A DNA stretch of 15,728 bases from assembly GCA_929200335.1 (NCBI GenBank), contig CAKMZG010000042.1, forward strand, positions 275-16,002. The letters run 5' to 3'. Of the stretch, positions 8,307-14,785 are shown piece by piece. A model generated the notes under the pieces. The model did no database searches, was not told where the DNA came from, and worked only from the letters and a program-made list of their open reading frames with translations. The DNA is from an uncultured Alphaproteobacteria bacterium. GTDB lineage: Bacteria > Pseudomonadota > Alphaproteobacteria > Rhizobiales > Rhizobiaceae. Both the position numbers and the translations under genes were made by a program. The first letter of the stretch is position 1. Each line of letters opens with the position of its first letter.

Positions 8307-10040
8307 TTAGAAGCCAGCAGCAGCTCCATCTGTATCACGCAACACTTGCACATATTCGCTCACTGGCTCGGCTTTCAACCGAGCAACCTTATTAGTAGGT
8401 GGCAATTGTTCCTCAATAAAGAAGTCTGGCAGAGCATCATCTTCTACTGTAAAGCCAGCTTTTTTATTAAACTCTGCTTCAAGTTTTAGCGTTTCATGGC
8501 CAAGCTTCATCACCCAATCAGGGTCAATATTTGCATTATGAGCATCATTTACTCCATTAGCGATAAGTTCACGATTCTCATCCGTTACAGATCGCCCAAA
8601 GATGCATAGACCAAGACTATCAGCAATGGCAGAGGTCACTTGCATTCGATAACTTTCATTGGCAATTTCTTCAACTGACTTACCCTCACAAACAAAGGAT
8701 GGCGCATTGCCAACTGTATGATCAGCACCCTGCGCTGTTACCATCATAGAAATTCCTGTCACTTCAATAAGGCGCGGATCATATGCGGAAATGGCTTGTT
8801 TTTTAATAACAGGCACACGTCTAATGCCATAATGCTCACCAACGCGCGCGGTGCCTTGAGCCAAAATTTTACCGCGTTCATTGCCCTCGCCAATATCGTT
8901 GAGCGCTTTAATTAAGAAATCCATATCGCCATATTCCGCTTCCCCATTATCCATGAGAATGGCAAGCATCGCACCCACTTCAATGGTATCAATACCAAGG
9001 TCATTGGCTATAGCATTTAATTCTGCCACATCGTCAGGATCAGTTAAGCCACAATTTGTGCCAAGCAACCCTATGGTTTCATATTCCAAGGGGGAGACAA
9101 TTTCTTCACCCGCTTCATTCACATAGACGTTTGAGCATTTGATCAAACAGCCTGGCATACAAGCATGAGCAGTTGTACCACCGCGCGCCATATTACGCTC
9201 ACGAATATGATCACCACCCATTTTTAAGATGCCCTCGTCTTTTGCCACCAATTGCCCCGATGAAAAATTACGAACAGGCAAAGCACCTAAATGGTTTGTC
9301 AAATCTGCAACCATGGCCGTACCAAATTTTTCAAAACTTTCAATAGCTGGCGATTCACCCAATTGCTTGGCGTAAGATTTCACCGCACCCATAACTTTTT
9401 TACGATCATGCAGAGGTGGCATTTTATCTTTATCAACCACAATGGCTTTAACTTTTTTTGCGCCCATAACAGCACCAACACCGCCGCGTGCCGCTAAACG
9501 AGATGGACGGTTATCAGTATCAGAAAAGGAAATACCCGCAAGCAAGCCTTCATACTCTCCAACAGGACCACAAAGCGCTATAGAAATTTTATCGCCATAT
9601 GCCTCGTGCAATTTTGCAGCCGCTTCATTATTCCTCAAACCCATATAGGGTGTGGCATCCTCAAAGGTAACTTCGTGATCCTTTGTTATGCGAATAACAA
9701 CCCAATCTTTACTCTCATTACGAAGTGTAAAGCCCGACATAGAAATTTGCCCTAGAGCAAATCCAAATGTCCCCCCCGTATTGGCCTCTTTAATGCCACC
9801 AGTAAGCGGACTTTTGCAACCTACGCTCAAACGGTTAGCATTAGAAAAATTTGTGCCAGCAAAGGGGCCAGCTGAAAATATCAATGGATTATCTGGGCTC
9901 ATTGGATCAATTGAGGCAACGCCCTCTGCAAGTAGAGTTTTTGCAATCAAATAGCGGCCACACTCGGCAATTTTTTCACCTTCAAGCTCTTCAGTTTCAA
10001 CAGACTGTTGTGCCAAATCGATTTGCATATATTTACGCAT
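8307..10040 (-). CDS. Aldehyde:ferredoxin oxidoreductase family protein (tungsten/molybdenum bis-pterin enzyme)
   Basis: 577-residue member of the AOR family, whose enzymes bind a tungsten (or Mo) bis-pterin cofactor and a [4Fe-4S] cluster. They oxidise aldehydes with ferredoxin, or in BamB-type members reduce aromatic rings. The N-terminal AOR domain (about 1-205) shows the typical AGPFAGTNFSNANR (57-70) and ARGGVGAVMGAKKVKAI (184-200). Cluster cysteines are C294, C298, C302 and, in DSLGLC (474-479), C479. The first pair is spaced by three residues, not the two of Pyrococcus AOR. It is the first gene of the string; GGAGAA lies four bases before the ATG and the intergenic region upstream carries an inverted repeat. 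Possible jobs are oxidation of an aldehyde from ring opening to make reduced ferredoxin for the reductase, or a ring-reduction step itself. Confidence 0.93.
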   Translation of the reverse strand: MRKYMQIDLAQQSVETEELEGEKIAECGRYLIAKTLLAEGVASIDPMSPDNPLIFSAGPFAGTNFSNANRLSVGCKSPLTGGIKEANTGGTFGFALGQISMSGFTLRNESKDWVVIRITKDHEVTFEDATPYMGLRNNEAAAKLHEAYGDKISIALCGPVGEYEGLLAGISFSDTDNRPSRLAARGGVGAVMGAKKVKAIVVDKDKMPPLHDRKKVMGAVKSYAKQLGESPAIESFEKFGTAMVADLTNHLGALPVRNFSSGQLVAKDEGILKMGGDHIRERNMARGGTTAHACMPGCLIKCSNVYVNEAGEEIVSPLEYETIGLLGTNCGLTDPDDVAELNAIANDLGIDTIEVGAMLAILMDNGEAEYGDMDFLIKALNDIGEGNERGKILAQGTARVGEHYGIRRVPVIKKQAISAYDPRLIEVTGISMMVTAQGADHTVGNAPSFVCEGKSVEEIANESYRMQVTSAIADSLGLCIFGRSVTDENRELIANGVNDAHNANIDPDWVMKLGHETLKLEAEFNKKAGFTVEDDALPDFFIEEQLPPTNKVARLKAEPVSEYVQVLRDTDGAAAGF

Positions 10041-10122
10041 GATTTCTCCAAAATGTTATATATAATCTATCTAAAAATCACCTATCATGAATCGGATCAT
10101 ATCCAAAACACTTTTAGCATCA

Positions 10123-10148
10123 ATATTTGTTAGTATGCTAACGAATAT
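10123..10148. promoter_or_regulatory. 26-bp inverted repeat, candidate operator between the AOR gene string and mazG
   Basis: Arms ATATTTGTTAG (10123-10133) and CTAACGAATAT (10138-10148) are inverted copies with a single mismatch, separated by TATG. The core GTTAG-TATG-CTAAC is perfect. It lies in the 187-base divergent region, 83 bases before the AOR start and 80 bases before mazG. No T-tract follows, so it is not a terminator. The even spacing argues against a LysR T-N11-A box; a GntR-, TetR- or MarR-type dimer would fit. No regulator gene lies in the window. Confidence 0.55.
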
Positions 10149-10227
10149 ATTTCTTCTCGTCAAACCCTATTTATTGGGATACCTTTAGGCAATAATTTCA
10201 CCATATAAAGCAACAAATGGAAAAAAT

Positions 10228-11046
10228 ATGGAACCTTCAAAAGAAATAAAAACTCTATTAAAAGTAATGAGCGCCCTACGCACGCCCATTACTGGCTGCC
10301 CTTGGGATATAGAGCAAAATTTTGAGACCATCGCCCCTTATACTTTGGAGGAATGCTATGAAGTATTAGATGCCATTGAGCGCGATGATATGGAAGATCT
10401 TTGCGAAGAGTTGGGGGATTTGCTTTTGCAGGTGGTTTTTCATGCACAAATGGCACATGAAGCTGGTCACTTTGATTTTGGCGATGTGGTGGAGCGAATC
10501 AGCACTAAAATGATCCGCCGCCACCCTCATGTTTTTGGTGCTAATGCAGCCTCAACTAAGGCGCTAGCTAAAGGCCAATGGGAGGCCATAAAAGCGGAAG
10601 AAAAAGCAGAGCGCTTAGAACGGCGCCGGCAAGCAGGCCTTGATGATAAAGGCAATACTAAACAAAGCTTGCTTGACGATGTACCAATGCCACTGCCTGC
10701 CCTTATTCGCGCAGTAAAATTGCAAAAGAAGGCTGGCAAAGTTGGTTTTGATTGGAACGACCCCAAATTGGTTTTAGCAAAAATGCGCGAAGAACTTGAT
10801 GAAATTGAAGAAGCATTAGAAAGTGGGGATCAAACCGCGATCGAAGATGAAATTGGCGACATGCTTTTTGCAACGGCTAACCTTGCCCGCCATATGGAGA
10901 TTGACCCTGAATTTGCAGCACGCCATGCTAATCAAAAATTCACACGACGGTTTCAATATATCGAAAAACAAGCAGGGGACGCTTTAAGCACTATGCCACT
11001 TGATGAAATGGAAGCACTATGGGTAGAGGCAAAACAAGATGAGTGA
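10228..11046 (+). CDS. mazG: Nucleoside triphosphate pyrophosphohydrolase MazG
   Basis: 272-residue cytosolic enzyme hydrolysing (d)NTPs to NMP and pyrophosphate, thought to remove abnormal nucleotides and to affect ppGpp levels. It has the two tandem MazG domains of the E. coli-like form. Domain 1 has CPWD (24-27), E41-E42-x2-E45 and E60-E61-x2-D64 (EELGD) as the Mg-binding set, followed by RRHPHVF (97-103). Domain 2 has VGFDW (172-176), the acidic helix REELDEIEE and DEIGD (207-211). Length matches the family. The start at 10228 has only a weak GGAAAA upstream. Its end overlaps the acetyltransferase gene by 8 bases. It reads divergently from the catabolic gene string and is unlikely to belong to it. 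Confidence 0.97.
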   Translation: MEPSKEIKTLLKVMSALRTPITGCPWDIEQNFETIAPYTLEECYEVLDAIERDDMEDLCEELGDLLLQVVFHAQMAHEAGHFDFGDVVERISTKMIRRHPHVFGANAASTKALAKGQWEAIKAEEKAERLERRRQAGLDDKGNTKQSLLDDVPMPLPALIRAVKLQKKAGKVGFDWNDPKLVLAKMREELDEIEEALESGDQTAIEDEIGDMLFATANLARHMEIDPEFAARHANQKFTRRFQYIEKQAGDALSTMPLDEMEALWVEAKQDE

Positions 11047-11734
11047 ATATAAAAATAAAATGGGGCAACCCATTGGCGAACCAGTTAAATTCGATGGCGC
11101 CACGTATCCCACCGAAGTTACCCTTCAAGGGCAATATGTTAAATGCGTACCGCTTAATATTAAGGCGCATTCCAAAGCACTTTTTAATAATTATGCCCTT
11201 GATCAAACCGGAACAAATTGGACATATCTATTCGACGGACCTTTTGAACGCTTTGAAGATTGGCAAACATGGCTTGAGAAAACGTGTACCGGTAGTGATC
11301 CCTTCTTCTATTGTTTCTTGGATGCAAGATCAGACGAACCTATTGGCATGGGGGCATATCTACGCATTACTCCAAATGCAGGCTCCATTGAAGTTGGCCA
11401 CCTTAGTTTTTCACCAAAAATGCAAGGCACTCGCATGTCAACAGAAGCCATGTTTTTAATGATGAAAGAAGCATTTAAATTGGGTTATCGGCGCTATGAA
11501 TGGAAGTGTAACGCCCTTAATGAGCCATCATGCAAGGCTGCCCTTCGCCTTGGTTTTCAATTTGAAGGAATTTTTCGACAGGCTTTAGTAGTTAAAGGTC
11601 ACAATCGCGATACTGCTTGGTTTTCCATAATAGACAAAGAATGGTCAGCTTTGGAGCAACGTTTTCAAGCTTGGTTAGATCCTCAGAATTTTGACATCCA
11701 AGGCAATCAAATCAAACGTCTTGGTGAATGCTAA
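11039..11734 (+). CDS. GNAT-family N-acetyltransferase (Acetyltransf_3, RimJ/RimL-like)
   Basis: 231-residue acetyl-CoA-dependent acetyltransferase; substrate unknown, possibly a protein N-terminus or a small amine. GNAT landmarks: the acceptor-side region with IGMGAYLRI (102-110), EVGHLSFSP (118-126), the CoA pyrophosphate loop area MQGTRMSTEA (128-137), and the C-terminal N161-E-P-S164 ... AALRLGFQFEGIFR (167-180) followed by GHNRDTAWFS (187-196), typical of RimJ/L-like members. The start ATGAGT lies within the last codons of mazG (8-base overlap), so the two are probably translationally coupled. It ends 6 bases before the stop of the converging aldolase gene, leaving no room for a terminator. 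Confidence 0.9.
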   Translation: MSEYKNKMGQPIGEPVKFDGATYPTEVTLQGQYVKCVPLNIKAHSKALFNNYALDQTGTNWTYLFDGPFERFEDWQTWLEKTCTGSDPFFYCFLDARSDEPIGMGAYLRITPNAGSIEVGHLSFSPKMQGTRMSTEAMFLMMKEAFKLGYRRYEWKCNALNEPSCKAALRLGFQFEGIFRQALVVKGHNRDTAWFSIIDKEWSALEQRFQAWLDPQNFDIQGNQIKRLGEC

Positions 11735-11740
11735 GAGATT

Positions 11741-12505
11741 TTATTCAATACTAAATTTATTCATATAATGAGATAATCCATCACGCATATAACTATCTGC
11801 AGAACCCACACATATAAAATCGTAGCCTATTTCTTGTGCAATAGCTGCGTGTTCAAGGTTAGAACAATATATACCAGAAATTTTACCACTGGCTCTCACT
11901 TCTTTCGCAATGTCTTCGATCACTCCAAGACTGCGAGTGCCAAAAGGGTTTGGTGGCATGCTATTGGTTAGCGATACATCTAAATCTGAAGGCCCCACCA
12001 AAATTGCATCCAATCCTTTTATATCAAGGATAGAGCTTAAATTATTCACCGCCTCGCGGGTTTCAACCATAGCAATCGCAACCACATTATCATTGGCTCG
12101 CTGGGCATATGCATTATTATCAAGCCCATATTGAGCGCTGGCGACTGATGGCCCATATGAACGCTGTCCAATGGGAGGATATTTGACAAATTCAACAAAA
12201 TGAAGCGCATCAGATGCTCGATTAATCATAGGCGCAATTATGCCTAAAGCCCCCATATCCAGCATGTAAGAGGCCATATCATAGCGCCCTACTGGTATTC
12301 TAACAATCGGCGCAACACCATGCTTGGTGATACCTGAAATAAATTGATCAGCCTTTGCTTCAATTGATTTGCCGTGCTGAGCATCCACAACAATAGCTGG
12401 CGCACCTTGGCGCGCCATCATTTCACATATGGCAGCACTACCCGCATCTGTCCAAGCAATAAAACTGGGCTTAACCGTTTGCAGATGTAGCTTTAGCCTA
12501 TTCAT
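11741..12505 (-). CDS. HpcH/HpaI-family class II pyruvate aldolase (or related citramalyl/malyl lyase-like enzyme)
   Basis: 254-residue metal-dependent aldolase of the HpaI/GarL type, which cleaves 4-hydroxy-2-oxo acids to pyruvate plus an aldehyde. Positions nearly match E. coli HpaI: base H44 (DAQHG), R69 (VRIP), metal ligands E148 (MVETREA) and D174 (GPSDLDVS), and the YPPIGQRSYGP segment (109-119) with R115. The DAQHG motif differs from the usual D(G/A)EHxP, so substrate preference may differ. The gene follows the DUF1476 gene after 3 bases with no clear ribosome site, suggesting coupling to that gene. The physiological substrate is unknown; there is no proof that it serves the pathway at 1-10040. 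Confidence 0.91.
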   Translation of the reverse strand: MNRLKLHLQTVKPSFIAWTDAGSAAICEMMARQGAPAIVVDAQHGKSIEAKADQFISGITKHGVAPIVRIPVGRYDMASYMLDMGALGIIAPMINRASDALHFVEFVKYPPIGQRSYGPSVASAQYGLDNNAYAQRANDNVVAIAMVETREAVNNLSSILDIKGLDAILVGPSDLDVSLTNSMPPNPFGTRSLGVIEDIAKEVRASGKISGIYCSNLEHAAIAQEIGYDFICVGSADSYMRDGLSHYMNKFSIE

Positions 12506-12508
12506 AAA

Positions 12509-12823
12509 TTAAGCTTCATTAAAGATTTGCTGCTTTGCTTCAGCAAACAATGTATCCATTTGCTTGCGAATTTCAGCATCAGCCATTTCAACGCCAGCGG
12601 CATCAAAATCTTCGCGCAATTTACGGAAAACATCTTCATCACCAGCTTCTTCAAAATCAGCAAGAATAACTTCTTTGGCATAAGCTTCCGCATCTTTGCC
12701 TAATTTTTCAGCTGCCCAAATTCCTAACAGCTTATTACGGCGCGCTTCAGCCTTGAATTTCAACTCCTCATCATGGGCAAATTTACTTTCAAATGCATCA
12801 CCGCGATCGTCAATACCACTCAT
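12509..12823 (-). CDS. DUF1476 protein, ATP synthase zeta-type inhibitor of alphaproteobacteria
   Basis: 104-residue mostly helical, acidic protein of family PF07345. The Paracoccus denitrificans member is the zeta subunit that blocks ATP hydrolysis by F1-ATPase, acting with its N-terminal segment. The family features are visible: MSGIDDRGDAFESKFAHD at the N-terminus, FKAEARRNKLLGIWAAEKLG (23-42), then YAKEVILADFEEAGDEDV and a final amphipathic helix. Length is typical (about 105). AGGAG seven bases before the ATG at 12823 fixes the start. It is divergent from purC, a neighbourhood common in this class. Whether this copy is inhibitory varies among alphaproteobacteria and cannot be read from the sequence. 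Confidence 0.93.
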   Translation of the reverse strand: MSGIDDRGDAFESKFAHDEELKFKAEARRNKLLGIWAAEKLGKDAEAYAKEVILADFEEAGDEDVFRKLREDFDAAGVEMADAEIRKQMDTLFAEAKQQIFNEA

Positions 12824-13114
12824 TATATTCTCCTAATTTCGAAACCAGCTCCATTGAGTGGCTGGAATCAGATTTTAAAAACTACGTTCCTAATCTATTT
12901 AAACATCGTAAGCTTGCAAATCAATAAGAGTACACAAAATTTGCTACCTAACGTAAATTTTTGCCAATTTAGCATGTTTTTTGCAGAATTTCTGTGCTTA
13001 ATTGCCAGAATTCATCAGAACGAGATTGCATTTAATGTCTATAATGGGCATTAGATTTTTCTAAAACTATTATTGCGCTATTCCCATAGCATATCATTGA
13101 AAAGAAGAACCATC
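12824..13114. promoter_or_regulatory. Divergent promoter region between the DUF1476 gene and purC
   Basis: AT-rich 291-base spacer with no credible gene. For purC, a perfect TATAAT lies at 13040-13045 but without a good -35 box; transcription from it would give a leader of about 60 bases. On the minus strand, TTGATT followed after 17 bases by TAAATA (roughly 12900-12930) is a possible promoter for the DUF1476 gene. No riboswitch or purine-box structure was recognised. Confidence 0.4.
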
Positions 13115-13885
13115 ATGTCAAGACGCCGTAAAATTTACGAAGGTAAAGCTAAAACTCTCTATGAAGGGCCAGAAGCAGGCACACTCATCCAGTTTTTCAA
13201 AGATGATGCCACCGCCTATAACGCTGAAAAACATGAAATCATGGATGGCAAAGGCGTTCTAAATAATCGCATTTCTGAATATATATTCAGTCATCTTAAC
13301 CGTGTTGGGGTGCCTACCCACTTCATTAAGCGCTTGAATATGCGTGAACAATTGATCAAAGAAGTGGAAATCATTCCCCTTGAGGTGGTTGTACGCAATG
13401 TTGCCGCGGGATCACTTTCAAGCCGCTTAGGTGTTGAAGAAGGCACAATTCTACCGCGCTCTATCATTGAGTTTTACTATAAAGACGATGCCCTTAATGA
13501 TCCAATCGTAAGTGAAGAACACATCACAGCCTTTGGTTGGGCAAGCCCGCAAGAGATTGACGATATGATGGCTCTTGCAATTCGCGTCAATGATTTCCTA
13601 AGCGGCATGTTTGCAGCCGTTGGCATCCAATTAATTGATTTCAAAATCGAATGTGGACGTCTGTTAGAAAATGATACAGTGCGTATCATCCTAGCGGATG
13701 AGATTTCGCCTGATTCCTGCCGACTATGGGATCTAGAGACTAAAAAGAAAATGGATAAAGACCGTTTCCGTCAAGACCTCGGCGGCATGCTAGATGCTTA
13801 TCAAGAAGTAGCAACACGCCTTGGCATCATGAATAAAAATGAGCAACCCGCAAAATCAGGCCCTGTATTGGTTAAATCTGATTAA
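13115..13885 (+). CDS. purC: Phosphoribosylaminoimidazole-succinocarboxamide synthase (SAICAR synthetase)
   Basis: 256-residue enzyme of purine synthesis joining CAIR and aspartate with ATP. Nearly the whole chain is conserved: RRKIYEGKAKTLYEG (3-17), the glycine-rich ATP segment, FKDDATAYNAEKHEIMDGKG, NNRISEYIF, VVVRNVAAGSLSSRLG, FGWASPQEID, DFKIECGR and the catalytic-region ADEISPDSCRLWD. A longer reading from 13073 is open, but its first 14 residues are unlike the family; the ATG at 13115 (MSRRRKIYEG) is the standard start, with AAGAAG about eight bases before it. A strong intrinsic terminator follows. purS, purQ and purL, which often follow purC in related bacteria, are absent here. Confidence 0.97.
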   Translation: MSRRRKIYEGKAKTLYEGPEAGTLIQFFKDDATAYNAEKHEIMDGKGVLNNRISEYIFSHLNRVGVPTHFIKRLNMREQLIKEVEIIPLEVVVRNVAAGSLSSRLGVEEGTILPRSIIEFYYKDDALNDPIVSEEHITAFGWASPQEIDDMMALAIRVNDFLSGMFAAVGIQLIDFKIECGRLLENDTVRIILADEISPDSCRLWDLETKKKMDKDRFRQDLGGMLDAYQEVATRLGIMNKNEQPAKSGPVLVKSD

Positions 13886-13961
13886 TCTAATTTTGCAATA
13901 GGCACAACTTTAGCAATAAACGTGCTATGAAAAACCCTTTTGCTAATTACACCCATTTTTT

Positions 13962-13997
13962 AATCATGCTCACAGGAAAAGTGAGCATGATTTTTTT
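13962..13997 (+). terminator. Rho-independent terminator of purC
   Basis: A perfect 12-bp stem, AATCATGCTCAC (13962-13973) with GTGAGCATGATT (13981-13992), closes a 7-base AGGAAAA loop and runs into seven T residues (13991-13997). It lies 76 bases past the purC stop and points in the purC direction. The other strand has no T-tract, so it is one-way. Confidence 0.92.
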
Positions 13998-14034
13998 ATG
14001 CTGATATGCCAACTCATCGTGCTAGTGCGTGTAG

Positions 14035-14058
14035 CGTTTAGGTGGATTCACCTAAACG
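14035..14058. repeat. Short palindromic repeat 1 (10-bp arms)
   Basis: Perfect inverted repeat CGTTTAGGTG (14035-14044) / CACCTAAACG (14049-14058) with loop GATT. No T-run follows on either strand, so it is not an intrinsic terminator. Its GCGTTT...ATTCA...AAACG plan is shared with the larger palindrome 27 bases to the right, suggesting both belong to one intergenic repeat family. Confidence 0.7.
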
Positions 14059-14084
14059 AGAACTATTCGCATAAATAAAGGAAT

Positions 14085-14127
14085 CTAGAGCGGCGTTTTG
14101 AATTCATTCAAACGCATCATGCTCTAG
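14085..14127. repeat. Palindromic intergenic repeat 2 (CTAGAGC...GCTCTAG type), overlapping the yciB stop
   Basis: Outer arms CTAGAGC (14085-14091) and GCTCTAG (14121-14127) enclose an inner hairpin, GCGTTTTGAA (14093-14102) against TTCAAACGC (14107-14115), with one bulge. The plan resembles the RIME-like small palindromic elements scattered through Hyphomicrobiales genomes (family assignment from memory). The right arm supplies the TAG stop codon of yciB (14124-14126). It could also act as an RNA 3'-end stabiliser for the yciB transcript. Confidence 0.7.
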
Positions 14128-14777
14128 GATTTGAATTTGTCATCCAATGAGTGCCTCATAATCAAGCGCATTTGGAACATGGTAAATATAAGCGTGATAG
14201 GGAACATACCCCAGACTTTGAAATTTACCCAAAAATCATCGGCTGCTTGAATATCTCCCCAATAATATATTGCACCACGCCAAACCACCTCATTAAGAAC
14301 AGCAAGAAACAGGAAGAAAATGCCCCAGCGCAGGGTTAGTTTCATCCAGCCTTCTTTATCTAATTTAAAAGCTGAATCAAAGACATAGCTTAGGAGAGAT
14401 TTGCCAAAGAATAAGCCACCTAAAAGCAATACGCCAAACAGCGAATTAATGATGGTTGGTTTCATCTTGATGAAGGTTTTATCATTGAGCAAGAGGGTGA
14501 GCGCGCCAAAAACCACCACGACAACAGCAGTAACAAGTGGCATGACAGCCAGTTTCTTGGTTAAAATCCATGAGGCTGCCAGTGAGATAACAATCGCCAC
14601 CATAAAACAAGCTGTAGCCACAAATAGTGGGCCACCAAGATTTTCAAAAATCGGGAAGGTTTTTGCCAGCCATTCTGCTCTGGAATTGGCAAAGAAAAAA
14701 ACCACTAATGGTCCTAATTCCAAGGCCATTTTTAACAATGGGCTAATCTCTTCTTGTTGTTTAGGTGTGTCACTCAT
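14124..14777 (-). CDS. yciB: Inner-membrane septation protein A (YciB/IspZ family)
   Basis: 217-residue integral membrane protein of the YciB/IspZ family, linked to septum formation and cell-envelope integrity; its molecular activity is unclear. Family marks: ELGPLVVFFFANSRAEW near the N-terminus, LLLNDKTFIKMKPTIIN (95-111), LNEVVWR and the C-terminal FKVWGMFPITLIFTMFQ. About five or six hydrophobic segments are seen. The start at 14777 has AGGA seven bases upstream, in the 8-base gap after ftsY; the ftsY-yciB order is common in Hyphomicrobiales. The stop codon TAG falls inside the right arm of a palindromic repeat, so the extreme C-terminus (KFKS) may have been set by insertion of that element. 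Confidence 0.95.
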   Translation of the reverse strand: MSDTPKQQEEISPLLKMALELGPLVVFFFANSRAEWLAKTFPIFENLGGPLFVATACFMVAIVISLAASWILTKKLAVMPLVTAVVVVVFGALTLLLNDKTFIKMKPTIINSLFGVLLLGGLFFGKSLLSYVFDSAFKLDKEGWMKLTLRWGIFFLFLAVLNEVVWRGAIYYWGDIQAADDFWVNFKVWGMFPITLIFTMFQMRLIMRHSLDDKFKS

Positions 14778-14785
14778 ATTTATTC

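Noticed and set aside
10123..10148. Inverted repeat as a LysR-type T-N11-A box or a terminator
   Set aside because: The dyad has an even centre, which does not fit T-N11-A, and no T-tract follows on either strand.
11043..11459. 138-codon plus-strand open frame overlapping the acetyltransferase
   Set aside because: It is a shifted frame of a clear GNAT gene; the GNAT frame carries the family motifs and the coupling to mazG.
12773..13054. Small plus-strand gene across the DUF1476 start and the divergent spacer
   Set aside because: It begins antisense inside the DUF1476 gene, lacks a ribosome site and has no recognisable domain.
13073..13114. Longer N-terminus for PurC from an ATG at 13073
   Set aside because: The extra 14 residues do not look like PurC, whose conserved start MSRRRKIYEG begins at 13115, with a purine-rich site just upstream.
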